64,000 nucleotides of DNA from Brachybacterium timonense (lineage in GTDB: Bacteria; Actinomycetota; Actinomycetes; Actinomycetales; Dermabacteraceae). The DNA is taken from the NCBI RefSeq assembly GCF_900258505.1, contig NZ_LT984895.1, positions 2,588,036 through 2,652,035 of the forward strand, given 5' to 3'. The translations under genes and the position numbers were made by a program. Of the stretch, positions 10,105-18,240 are shown piece by piece. The notes under the pieces are model-generated. The model was given only the letters and a program-made list of their open reading frames with translations. It did no database searches and was not told the origin of the DNA. Position 1 is the first letter of the stretch, and the number at the start of each line of letters is the position of its first letter.

Positions 10105-10136
10105 GGCCCCCACGGCATGCGCGTGCCGTGGGGGCC
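10105..10136. terminator. Bidirectional intrinsic-type terminator hairpin
   Basis: A perfect 13-bp stem (10105-10117 with 10124-10136) around a 6-nt loop lies between the convergent deacetylase and ppk2 genes. There is no long T tract, as is common in high-GC actinobacteria. Confidence 0.75.
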
Positions 10137-10142
10137 GACGAC

Positions 10143-11048
10143 TCACTCGTCGGCTTCCTCCTGTTTGCCACGCATCACGAGCTTCGGGTCTGGAGTGCCC
10201 ACGACCTCGGGGTTCTTTCCCTCGTACTCGAACTGAGAGAGGAAGAAGCGCATCGCGTTGATACGAGCGCGCTTCTTATCGTTGGAGCGGATGATGGTCC
10301 ACGGCGCGAACTTCTTGTCCGTGCGGCGGAACATCTCCTCTTTCGCCTCGGTGTACGCATCCCACCGGTCCAGGGACTCCAGGTCCATCGGTGAGAGCTT
10401 CCAGCGGCGCACAGGATCCAGCTGACGGATCGCGAAACGGGTGCGCTGCTCCTTCTGAGACACGGAGAACCAGAACTTCGTGACGTGGATGCCGGAGTCC
10501 ACCAGCATCCGCTCGAAGTGCGGCACCTGAGCCATGAACGTCTCGTACTGCTCGGGAGTGGCGAAACCCATCACGCGCTCAACCCCGGCACGGTTGTACC
10601 ATGAGCGGTCGAACAGCACCATCTCGCCGGCGGTCGGCAAGTGCTGGACGTAGCGCTGGAAGTACCACTGGCCGCGTTCACGGTCGCTGGGTTTGTTCAG
10701 CGCAACCACCCGGGCGGTGCGGGGGTTCAGGTGTTCCGTGAAGCGTTTGATGGTGCCGCCCTTCCCGGCGGCGTCGCGACCCTCGAAGATGATGATCGCC
10801 TTCTGCTCGTTGTCCTCGAGCCAGTACTGGAACTTCAGCAGCTCGACCTGCAGCTTGTACTTCTCGATCTCGTACACCTCGCGGTCCATCCGCGTCTCGT
10901 ACGGGTAGCCCTGCTGCCAGGTGTAGACCGGGTTGCCCTGCGGGTCGATGAGGTCCGGGTCCGGTGTGTGACCGTCCTGGACTGTGTAGCCCTCTTCACG
11001 CAGGTGCTCGATGTATTCCCGCAGCGACTGGTTGTCGGGGATCTTCAC
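10143..11048 (-). CDS. ppk2: Polyphosphate kinase 2
   Basis: A 301-residue class I PPK2 that uses polyphosphate to phosphorylate nucleoside diphosphates, usually GDP or ADP. The Walker A is GRDAAGKGG (residues 90-98), the Walker B and lid are VLFDRSWYNRAGVERVMG, and RRWKLSPMDLESLDRWDAY is the family C-terminal signature. It is a single PPK2 domain of normal length. The GTG start has AAGGAG upstream. It lies 82 bp downstream of purH on the same strand, so it could be read through from the purine operon, although the gap allows its own promoter. Confidence 0.92.
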   Translation of the reverse strand: MKIPDNQSLREYIEHLREEGYTVQDGHTPDPDLIDPQGNPVYTWQQGYPYETRMDREVYEIEKYKLQVELLKFQYWLEDNEQKAIIIFEGRDAAGKGGTIKRFTEHLNPRTARVVALNKPSDRERGQWYFQRYVQHLPTAGEMVLFDRSWYNRAGVERVMGFATPEQYETFMAQVPHFERMLVDSGIHVTKFWFSVSQKEQRTRFAIRQLDPVRRWKLSPMDLESLDRWDAYTEAKEEMFRRTDKKFAPWTIIRSNDKKRARINAMRFFLSQFEYEGKNPEVVGTPDPKLVMRGKQEEADE

Positions 11049-11130
11049 GGACGCACTCTCCTTCAGGCCAGACTCATGATGAGGCCAAGCCTACGCGCCG
11101 TGGGTGCACAGAGCGGGTCCGCGTCGCGAC

Positions 11131-12882
11131 TCAATGCGCGAAATGGCGCGTTCCGGTGAGGTACAGCGTCACGCCCGCCTGCTCGCACGCGGCGATCACC
11201 TCGTCGTCGCGGATGGATCCACCGGGCTGCACGATCGCGCGCACGCCCGCGTCCAGGAGGATCTGGACGCCGTCGGCGAAGGGGAAGAAGGCGTCGGAGG
11301 CCGCGACCGCGCCGCGGGCTCGCTCCGGCGCCACCTCTCCTTCTGCGTGCTCGCCGAGGGTGTTGGCACGGCTAACGGCCAAGCGGCAGGAGTCCAGGCG
11401 GTTCACCTGCCCCATGCCGATGCCCACGGCGGCGCCGTCGGCGGCAAGCAGGATCGCGTTGGACTTCACGGCTCGCACGCATCGCCAGGCGAACTCGAGG
11501 TCACGCAGCGTGGCGTCGTCCGCTGCGTCGCCGGCGGCGAGTCTCCAGCCGGTCACGGCATCGCCGTCGGCGTCGATCCGGTCTCGTTCCTGCACGAGGC
11601 TCCCACCCCAGATCTCGCGGCTCTCGACGGCGTCCAGGTCCCGCGGTGTGCCGCTGATCTGGAGAATGCGCAGGTTCTTCTTGGTGCGCAGCAGCTCCAG
11701 GGCATCCTCGTCGTAGCCGGGGGCGACGATAACTTCGGTGAAGATCGGCTTGACCTGCTGGGCCATGGCAAGCGTGACGGGGCGGTTCGCGGCGATCACG
11801 CCGCCGTAGGCGGACAGCGGATCGGTGCCGTGCGCCTTGGCGTGAGCGATGGCCAGGTCCTCACCGTCGGCGGCGATCGCGATACCGCAGGGGTTGTTGT
11901 GTTTGATGACGGCCACGCACGGCGCGGTGTGGTCGTAGGCGGCGCGCAGCGCGGCGTCAGCATCGACGTAGTTGTTGTAGCTCATGGGTTTGCCGCCCAG
12001 CAGGTCAGCGGCAGCCAGGGAGCCGTCGTTCGTCGGCTGCCCCTGGAGGTAGGCGCGCTGATGAGAGTTCTCGCCGTATCGCAGGAAGGAGATGCCCAGC
12101 GACTGCGCCTGCTCATCATCCATAGCGAACGTCCGGTCGGTCATCTCACGTTCGAAGGCAAGGCGGTCAGACTCGAACAGCTCCAGCAGACGGTCCTCGT
12201 CATCCAGCTCAGCGGCGGCCTGCTCGCTCGGCACGTCCATCGGGGTCAGGCCGAGGTCTTCGACGTCCTGCTCGGCCTGCTCGCAGAACCACTCGTCGAT
12301 GGCGAGGTCGTAGGCGGCAATGCGCGTGAACGCGAGGGAGGCGAAGGCACGACGCTCCGCGATAGTGAAGCCACCGCGCGCCGCGGCCTGTGCGGCATAG
12401 GCGTAGTGCGAGGCCTCGACCACCACGCCGCAGGACGCGTGGTTCTTCGCGGCCGAGCGCACCATGGCGGGGCCGCCGATATCGATCTTCTCGATGATGT
12501 CCTGAACGCTGCCACCGGCGGCAACGGTCTCCTCGAAGGGGTAGAGGTTCACGACGACGAGATCGACTGCGGCGATGCCGTGCTCGGCAAGCTGCGCGCG
12601 GTGAGATTCCAGTCGCTGGTCAGCGAGGATGCCGCCGTGGATATGGGGGTGGAGGGTCTTCACGCGCCCGTCAAGCATCTCCGGGAACTCGGTGACGGCA
12701 TCGACGGGTGTGACCGGGATGCCGGCCTGCGCGATGGTCGATGCGGTGGAGCCGGTGGAGACGATCTCGCACCCGTTCTCGTGGAGTGCGCGGGCGAGGT
12801 CAACGATGCCGGTCTTGTCGTAGACGGACAGCAGGGCGCGGCGGAACGGGCGACGGTCCGATCCGGTATCTGCACTGGTCAT
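11131..12882 (-). CDS. purH: Bifunctional AICAR formyltransferase / IMP cyclohydrolase
   Basis: Catalyses the last two steps of de novo IMP synthesis. The N-terminal MGS-like cyclohydrolase domain (about residues 15-200) shows [32 protein letters not shown] and the NLYPFE motif; the C-terminal transformylase domain carries [17 protein letters not shown] and a C-terminus of the form [17 protein letters not shown] (here [13 protein letters not shown]). The insertion around residues 190-270, containing [14 protein letters not shown] and an acidic stretch, separates the domains. At 583 residues it is somewhat longer than the usual ~525. The start overlaps the stop of purN by 4 bp. Confidence 0.95.
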   Translation of the reverse strand: MTSADTGSDRRPFRRALLSVYDKTGIVDLARALHENGCEIVSTGSTASTIAQAGIPVTPVDAVTEFPEMLDGRVKTLHPHIHGGILADQRLESHRAQLAEHGIAAVDLVVVNLYPFEETVAAGGSVQDIIEKIDIGGPAMVRSAAKNHASCGVVVEASHYAYAAQAAARGGFTIAERRAFASLAFTRIAAYDLAIDEWFCEQAEQDVEDLGLTPMDVPSEQAAAELDDEDRLLELFESDRLAFEREMTDRTFAMDDEQAQSLGISFLRYGENSHQRAYLQGQPTNDGSLAAADLLGGKPMSYNNYVDADAALRAAYDHTAPCVAVIKHNNPCGIAIAADGEDLAIAHAKAHGTDPLSAYGGVIAANRPVTLAMAQQVKPIFTEVIVAPGYDEDALELLRTKKNLRILQISGTPRDLDAVESREIWGGSLVQERDRIDADGDAVTGWRLAAGDAADDATLRDLEFAWRCVRAVKSNAILLAADGAAVGIGMGQVNRLDSCRLAVSRANTLGEHAEGEVAPERARGAVAASDAFFPFADGVQILLDAGVRAIVQPGGSIRDDEVIAACEQAGVTLYLTGTRHFAH

Positions 12883-13484
12883 AACGGGTCTCCTTCGGCG
12901 GGCGGGGTGGGGGAAGTCAGGTGACGCACAACGTCCACGAGCATGGGCTGTTCGATCTGCTTGATGCGCTCGTGCAGGCTCGCTTCGGTGTCGTCATCGA
13001 GCACCTCGACGGCGCGTTGAGCAAGGATCCGGCCGGTGTCGACTCCGGCATCGACCTCGATGACGCTCGCGCCGGTGACTTTCACACCATGGGCGAGGGC
13101 GTCGCGCACACCGTGAGCACCCGGGAATGAGGGCAGCAGGGCGGGGTGCGTGTTGATCATGCGGCCACCGAAAGCCTCGAGCATCGCGGGCCCCACCAGG
13201 CGCATGAACCCGGCGAGCACAACCAGCGCCGGGTCGAATCCACCGACGGTGCTCGCGAGCTGTGCATCCCAGGCAGCGCGGTCGGGATGGTCCCTCAGGC
13301 GGACAACGGCCGTGGGCACACCAGCGCGGCGCGCATGGTCCAGTCCGGGGGCGTCGACGTCGGCGATAGCGGCGACGATCTGGAACGGCGAGTCAGGCTC
13401 GGCGTGGGCGCGCAGCAGGGCCGCGAGGGTAGAGCCGCCTCCGGACAGGAGGACAACGACACGAGCGGGGGTGGTGGAGTGCAC
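12879..13484 (-). CDS. purN: Phosphoribosylglycinamide formyltransferase 1
   Basis: A 201-residue enzyme that transfers a formyl group from 10-formyltetrahydrofolate to GAR in step three of purine synthesis. [13 protein letters not shown] is the phosphate-binding loop, [10 protein letters not shown] and [16 protein letters not shown] hold the catalytic Asn and His, and [10 protein letters not shown] matches the region with the catalytic Asp. The GTG start has no Shine-Dalgarno sequence, but TAGCCT lies 6 nt upstream, indicating a leaderless transcript. The gene overlaps purH (ATGA), forming a purN-purH operon. Confidence 0.95.
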   Translation of the reverse strand: MHSTTPARVVVLLSGGGSTLAALLRAHAEPDSPFQIVAAIADVDAPGLDHARRAGVPTAVVRLRDHPDRAAWDAQLASTVGGFDPALVVLAGFMRLVGPAMLEAFGGRMINTHPALLPSFPGAHGVRDALAHGVKVTGASVIEVDAGVDTGRILAQRAVEVLDDDTEASLHERIKQIEQPMLVDVVRHLTSPTPPAEGDPL

Positions 13485-13490
13485 GTGGCC

Positions 13491-13496
13491 AGGCTA
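13491..13496 (-). promoter_or_regulatory. Leaderless -10 element of purN-purH (TAGCCT)
   Basis: TAGCCT on the minus strand ends 6 nt before the purN GTG, the distance expected when transcription starts at the first codon. Confidence 0.5.
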
Positions 13497-13610
13497 GTCC
13501 AGGGCAGCGGGCGCCTCTTCACGCGTGTCGGCCCGGCGAGTCCGAGCGGGCGTTGCGTCGGCTCCCCGCTGCGGTGCAGCGTGCGCAGTCGATCCCCAGC
13601 GGGGACCGGG

Positions 13611-13616
13611 CACAAT
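13611..13616 (+). promoter_or_regulatory. Leaderless -10 element (CACAAT)
   Basis: CACAAT ends 6 nt before the GTG at 13623. No ribosome site is visible at a usable distance. Confidence 0.45.
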
Positions 13617-13622
13617 GGTGGG

Positions 13623-14060
13623 GTGAGCGACGAGCAGAACACGCAGGACACCAGCCCCCGTCCCAACGGCCCCGAGAACACACGCCAGTACAGATCACGG
13701 CGCACTCTCGCGGCGCTGACGGTGATGCTCCTGGTGTCCGGGATGCTGATGCTGTCGCCGCTGCCGCTCTCGCTGCTGTCCGGCGTGACCGGTCTGATCG
13801 CCGCGCTGCTGCTCGTGCTCGTGGTGGTGCAGACGGTGCGGGATGGCCGACGCAGCTCTGCGGTGATCACAGCCGCGTTCGGTCTGCCGGCGGTGGCCAT
13901 GATCGTGCTCGGCGCTGCAGCCTCAGCCGTGTTCTATGGGCCGCTGAAGGATGTGCAGGACTGTCAGCGCGTGGCGATCACGGAGCGGGCACGCACCGAA
14001 TGCGCCCAGGTGGCCGAGGATTCGTCGGTGGCCTGGTTCAGTTCTCTGTTCGGTTCGTGA
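13623..14060 (+). CDS. Small membrane protein of unknown function
   Basis: A 145-residue protein with a polar N-terminus of about 28 residues and three hydrophobic segments: residues 29-50 (TLAALTVMLLVSGMLMLS), an adjoining segment to about 75, and one near 88-110 (GLPAVAMIVLGAAASAVFYG). The C-terminus holds two cysteines (DVQDCQRV and RTECAQV), possibly facing the cell exterior and able to form a disulfide. I do not recognise the family. The GTG at 13623 is chosen because CACAAT lies 6 nt upstream and all the hydrophobic structure follows it. It is divergent from purN and its last 23 bp overlap the 3' end of the DUF6350 gene. Confidence 0.65.
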   Translation: MSDEQNTQDTSPRPNGPENTRQYRSRRTLAALTVMLLVSGMLMLSPLPLSLLSGVTGLIAALLLVLVVVQTVRDGRRSSAVITAAFGLPAVAMIVLGAAASAVFYGPLKDVQDCQRVAITERARTECAQVAEDSSVAWFSSLFGS

Positions 14061-15471
14061 TCTGGTCGGCGACTGCGGCGGGTTCCTCGTCGGCGGCACC
14101 CGTGTCAGCTGCGTCGTCGGCTTCCGCGGCGCTGGCATCGTCTGTGTCCGAATCGTCGGGCTCAGTGTCGCCCTGACTGCGCGGTTCGGCGGCGCTCGCG
14201 CCGTGTCGCGCTTCCTCTGATTCGATGCGGCGGCGTACGTCGGCCGCGGCAGCGCGGGCTCGCTGCGGCAATGGTGAGGCCAGAACGACCAGCACCGCGC
14301 CGGTAGCCAGCACTGCCTCGCCCAGCAGCGGCAGGATCAGCGAGGCGATGTCAGGCCCGAGCCGTTCGAGCCGGCCGGTGCCCAGTGACCCGGTGGCGAG
14401 CCCCGCGAGCAGCACCGTGGCAACCACCACGAGCAGCGGATGCGCCACCCAGGCCGCGATTCGCTGCTTGCGAGGCAGCTGCGCGACATCACGGACAAGG
14501 CGTACCGCCCCGAGCGCCACAGCAGCCGCTGGCAGCAGCACGAGCAGCCAGAGTGCATCCGGCGCCTGACCTGGCTGCGGCAGCGCACCGAGAAGCGGGA
14601 GTGCGGGCAGCAGACCGCCCTGCGCACCGCCGAGGGAGTATGCGGTGCCTGTCCCCAGCGTGACCTGAGCGCCGATGAGCACCGCGAGCGCCCACACAGC
14701 GAACAGCGGCAGGAGCGCAAGGTGCAGAAGAGTCAGCACGATTCCGCCGACGATGCCGGGTCGCAGATCATCCATCAGTGCGGCTTCGGCACGGATCCCC
14801 ACCAGAACCATGACCGATGCTGCGGCCATGCCCAGCGCGAGCAGACTCAGCATCGTGATCGATACCGAGCGCGCGAGCGCACCGTAGGGCTCGGGCAGCA
14901 GATCGAGTATCCGCGCATCGGAGGCCACCGCTCGGACCTGGGCGCGCACCGCCCAGATCTGGCCGGCCAGGCCACCCAGGAGTGCGATGAGTGCGCCGGA
15001 GACCACCGCAGACAGCACCACGGGGCTGGAGTCGGGGCTGCGTCCCAGAGCCGCCAGCAGCCCGGTGCCGATCGCGAAGGTGACGGTCAGAGCCCCTAGG
15101 GCTGCGCCGCTGTCGCGGAGGGCGGCGGGCCTCAGACCGCCGTCGTCCTCCACGGGATCCAGCAGCACCATGGCGCGGCGCATGCTGAGCGCCACCACCA
15201 TGATCAGCAGCAGGGTGAGGCCGAGCGGGGTGAGGTTCGTGGCGCCCTCGATTGCGCCCGTGTGCAGCATGATGCCGCCGCCCAAGCCCAGCACCAGGAT
15301 GTTCAGGGCGATGAGAATCGCGTCGAGCGCCGTGGCCGTGGATCGCTCGGCGACGAGCTGAGCGGCGAGCGCCGTCACCGCGACGATGGCGATCGCGGTC
15401 AGCAGAGCCCCCAGCGCAGCAAGGACTCCACGCAGGAGCGGGGTGGCGATGCTCTCGCCGCTGCTGCTCAC
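14038..15471 (-). CDS. DUF6350-type multi-helix membrane protein
   Basis: A 477-residue integral membrane protein with about ten hydrophobic helices, beginning TPLLRGVLAALGALLTAIAI, and ending in a strongly acidic, low-complexity cytoplasmic tail (about residues 425-477, rich in Asp, Ala and Glu). Length, topology and position next to purN match the actinobacterial DUF6350 family (sometimes annotated cell division protein PerM), whose function is not established. The GTG at 15471 has AGGAG 7 nt upstream and is far better than the longer frame, which would run into menF on the other strand. The promoter region is shared with divergent menF. Confidence 0.75.
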   Translation of the reverse strand: MSSSGESIATPLLRGVLAALGALLTAIAIVAVTALAAQLVAERSTATALDAILIALNILVLGLGGGIMLHTGAIEGATNLTPLGLTLLLIMVVALSMRRAMVLLDPVEDDGGLRPAALRDSGAALGALTVTFAIGTGLLAALGRSPDSSPVVLSAVVSGALIALLGGLAGQIWAVRAQVRAVASDARILDLLPEPYGALARSVSITMLSLLALGMAAASVMVLVGIRAEAALMDDLRPGIVGGIVLTLLHLALLPLFAVWALAVLIGAQVTLGTGTAYSLGGAQGGLLPALPLLGALPQPGQAPDALWLLVLLPAAAVALGAVRLVRDVAQLPRKQRIAAWVAHPLLVVVATVLLAGLATGSLGTGRLERLGPDIASLILPLLGEAVLATGAVLVVLASPLPQRARAAAADVRRRIESEEARHGASAAEPRSQGDTEPDDSDTDDASAAEADDAADTGAADEEPAAVADQITNRTEN

Positions 15472-15500
15472 TCGATCTCCTTCCGCCGCTGGGCTCGGCA

Positions 15501-15519
15501 CGTGACGCATAATGTCACG
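15501..15519. promoter_or_regulatory. Inverted repeat over the menF -10 region
   Basis: CGTGAC (15501-15506) and GTCACG (15514-15519) form a perfect 6-bp inverted repeat whose 7-nt spacer contains most of the CATAAT -10 element of menF. A dimeric repressor bound here would block the promoter. It lies between divergent genes and could affect both. Confidence 0.4.
15508..15513 (+). promoter_or_regulatory. Leaderless -10 element of menF (CATAAT)
   Basis: CATAAT ends 7 nt before the ATG at 15521, favouring that start over the ATG at 15512, which would overlap the -10 element. Confidence 0.5.
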
Positions 15520-15520
15520 G

Positions 15521-16825
15521 ATGTCTGCCCCCGCCCGTCCACGCCACAGCACTGTCGAGGACGGTGTGCTGCATGTGCGCACCGTCCGTGTGACGGACCC
15601 CGTTGATCTGGCGGCCCATGTGCCAGCCGACGCATCCGCGGTGTGGCTGCGACACGGGCAGGGCATGATCGCTCGTGGCGAGGCGTGGTCAGTATCCACA
15701 GCAGGCGCAGACCGTTTCGCACAGGCCTCTGCTGCCTTCCGTGAGCTGGCGGCGTGCGCTGTCGTACGCGATGAGGTGGGGCGGCGCACCAGTGGGCTCG
15801 TGGCGCTGGGCACGTTCTCCTATGCCGACTCCTCGCAGCGCCCGTCCACAATGCTGGTGCCGCAGGCCGTCCTCGGTGTCGAGGCGGGCGAGGCGTTTCT
15901 CACGGTGACCGCTGTTGGTGCTGAGCCCGAGCTGCCTGAGCACTGGCAGGATCTGTTCCCGGCCACGGCGCAGCCGGACTCCCTGCAGATCACCGTGGAG
16001 GCGGACCACACGCCGCTGGAGTACCAGAAGCTCGTGGCCGATGCGGTCGCCGCAGTCGCCGCGGGTGAAGCAGAGAAGGTGGTGCTGTCCGAGCGGTCGA
16101 CTGTGACCGCGGAGACTGCGATCCAGCCGTCGGTACTTGCTGCCCGCCTCTCGCGGCTGTACCCGTCGTGCTGGGTGTACCGGATCGGGGATGTCGTCGG
16201 GGCGAGCCCGGAGATGCTCGCGCAGACGGAGGATGCGCGGGTCGATTCCCGTGTGCTGGCTGGTACGCGCCCGGTGGCCGACGGCGGCCAGCTAGAGGAT
16301 GCCGATCGCGCGGCGTTCCACCGGGACCCCAAGGAGCGCTCCGAGCATGCCTTCGCCGTGGACTCCGTGGTGCAGCGTCTGGCGGGCGTGGCGGAGCGGA
16401 TCGAGGCGTCCGCTGAGCCGTATGTGCTGCACCTGCCGGGGCTCGAGCATCTGGCCTCGGATGTGTCCGCTGTGCTGCGCCCGGGGGTGACGAGCCTGGA
16501 CGTGGCGGCGCGGCTGCATCCCTCCGCTGCGGTCTCCGGTACGCCGCGCGAGCAGGCTGACGCGATCATTGCGCGGCTGGAGCCGCATGACCGCGGGGGT
16601 TACGCCTCCCCCGTCGGCTGGATGAACGCTGCGGGCGATGGCCAGTGGGCGATCGCTCTGCGCATGGCGCACCTGGTGGATGAGCACACGGTGCGGCTGC
16701 AGGCCGGTGGTGGCCTGGTGGCCGCCTCCGATCCGGTGTCTGAGCACGCTGAGGTGCTCGCGAAGACCCGTCCGATGCTGCGTGCGTTGCGGGGCGAGGA
16801 TCCCGAGCATCTCCACGGCGCCTGA
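15521..16825 (+). CDS. menF: Isochorismate synthase
   Basis: A 434-residue chorismate-utilising enzyme that converts chorismate to isochorismate, the entry step to menaquinone. Family landmarks are KVVLSERSTVTAE with the catalytic lysine region, VGASPEMLAQ, SRVLAGTRP, KERSEHAFAVDSV, LHPSAAVSGTP and the terminal LQAGGGLVAASDPVSEHAE motif that binds Mg and substrate. The LAGTRP/SGTP pattern supports isochorismate synthase rather than anthranilate or salicylate synthase, and the menaquinone neighbours agree. The start at 15521 rests on a leaderless -10 element. The gene converges with htrA, leaving only 38 bp between stops. Confidence 0.9.
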   Translation: MSAPARPRHSTVEDGVLHVRTVRVTDPVDLAAHVPADASAVWLRHGQGMIARGEAWSVSTAGADRFAQASAAFRELAACAVVRDEVGRRTSGLVALGTFSYADSSQRPSTMLVPQAVLGVEAGEAFLTVTAVGAEPELPEHWQDLFPATAQPDSLQITVEADHTPLEYQKLVADAVAAVAAGEAEKVVLSERSTVTAETAIQPSVLAARLSRLYPSCWVYRIGDVVGASPEMLAQTEDARVDSRVLAGTRPVADGGQLEDADRAAFHRDPKERSEHAFAVDSVVQRLAGVAERIEASAEPYVLHLPGLEHLASDVSAVLRPGVTSLDVAARLHPSAAVSGTPREQADAIIARLEPHDRGGYASPVGWMNAAGDGQWAIALRMAHLVDEHTVRLQAGGGLVAASDPVSEHAEVLAKTRPMLRALRGEDPEHLHGA

Positions 16826-16863
16826 GACTCCGTCGCGGGGCGCGCGGCGCTCGACGTCGTGAT

Positions 16864-18240
16864 TCAGGGACGTGTGCTGAGCGTGACCGTGAGGGAGGTC
16901 TCCTTGCCGTCGCGCAGCACAGTGACGGTGTGTTCGGAGCCGACGGGTAGGCCGCGCACGATGCCGGTCAGTCCTGCGGCGCCGTCCACCGGTACGTCGT
17001 CGACCGCGGTGACCAGATCGTCGGTCTGGAAGCCGGCGTCCTGCGCCGCGGAGTCGGGGACGACATCGACCACTTTCGCACCGGTGTAGGTGACGTCCCC
17101 GGATGTGGCTTGTGCATCCTGCGTGGTGACCCCGAGGAAGGCGTGCTGGACGCGGCCTGTGGAGACGAGCTGGTCGGCGATCATCGTGACGGTGTTCGAG
17201 GGGATCGCGAAGCCCAGGCCGATGCTGCCTGCGGACGACCCCTGTCCGGGCAGGGCTGCGATGGAGCTGTTGATGCCGATCACTTCACCGGCGGCGTTGA
17301 CGAGCGGGCCACCGGAGTTGCCGGGGTTGATCGCCGCGTCGGTCTGCAGGGCGCTGGTGTAGGTGGTCTCGCTGGCGTCGCCGTCCTTGCCGCCGGCGGT
17401 GACGGGCCGGTCGACGGCGGAGATGATCCCGGTGGTGACTGTGTTGTCCAGACCGAGCGGGGTGCCGACGGCCATGACCGATTCGCCGACGCTCATCCTG
17501 GAGGAGTCCCCGAAGGTGAGCGGGGTGAGGTTCTTCGGCGGCTTGTCCAAGCGCAGAACGGCGATATCGGTGCTGGGGTCCGTGCCGATCACGGTGGCGC
17601 TGTAGGTGAGACCCGAGGTGAAGGTCACCTGCGCGGTCTTCGCACTGCCCACGACGTGGTTGTTCGTGACGATGGTGCCGTCCGTCGAGGACACCACGCC
17701 GGTTCCCTGGCTGGAGCTGTCGCCGTCCTGGACACGGATCGCGACGGTACCTGCCGAGACCTTCTGGGCGACGGCGGTCCAGTCCACGTTCTGCCGGGAG
17801 GCGACGGGCTGGATCGGCGGCTGATCAGATGCTGCGGTGGCGCTGGCCGTGGGCTGCTCGTGCTCTGCCGTGAGGGCGTCGTAGGTGAGGACGCCTCCGA
17901 GAGTCACACCGCTGGAGAGCACCATGCCCGCCGCCACCATCGCGGTGACGCCCAGCCAGCCGGGGCCACGGCGGCCCGGCTGCGGGGTCTCCAACGCCGT
18001 CGGCATGGTCGGGGTGCTCGCAGGCTGATCTGCGACGGGGTTCTGCGTCCAGCTGGTCTGCTGCGGTGCAGCTGACGCGGGTGAGGCAGCCGCCTGCGCC
18101 GCGGCGGGACGCTCAGCCGGGGCATCGTCAAAGGACCAGCTCGGCAGCAGTTGCGCCGGCTGGTCGGGGGCTGCCGGCGGCGACCAGGGGTCGCTGGGCG
18201 GTGTGGTCTGCGGATCGTGCTCGTTGTGCATGGGGCTCAT
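16864..18240 (-). CDS. Membrane-anchored HtrA/DegP-type serine protease with PDZ domain
   Basis: A 458-residue protein with a long Pro/Ala-rich cytoplasmic N-terminus (residues 1-90), one transmembrane helix (about 95-119), an extracytoplasmic trypsin-like domain (about 150-350) and one PDZ domain (about 370-455). The triad is visible as His195 in TNNHVVG, Asp225 in STDIAVLRL and Ser309 in INPGNSGGPL. Such proteases degrade or refold misfolded envelope proteins. The ATG at 18240 overlaps the menD stop (ATGA), so it is translated with menD although the functions differ. A second ATG at 18231 is also possible. Confidence 0.85.
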   Translation of the reverse strand: MSPMHNEHDPQTTPPSDPWSPPAAPDQPAQLLPSWSFDDAPAERPAAAQAAASPASAAPQQTSWTQNPVADQPASTPTMPTALETPQPGRRGPGWLGVTAMVAAGMVLSSGVTLGGVLTYDALTAEHEQPTASATAASDQPPIQPVASRQNVDWTAVAQKVSAGTVAIRVQDGDSSSQGTGVVSSTDGTIVTNNHVVGSAKTAQVTFTSGLTYSATVIGTDPSTDIAVLRLDKPPKNLTPLTFGDSSRMSVGESVMAVGTPLGLDNTVTTGIISAVDRPVTAGGKDGDASETTYTSALQTDAAINPGNSGGPLVNAAGEVIGINSSIAALPGQGSSAGSIGLGFAIPSNTVTMIADQLVSTGRVQHAFLGVTTQDAQATSGDVTYTGAKVVDVVPDSAAQDAGFQTDDLVTAVDDVPVDGAAGLTGIVRGLPVGSEHTVTVLRDGKETSLTVTLSTRP

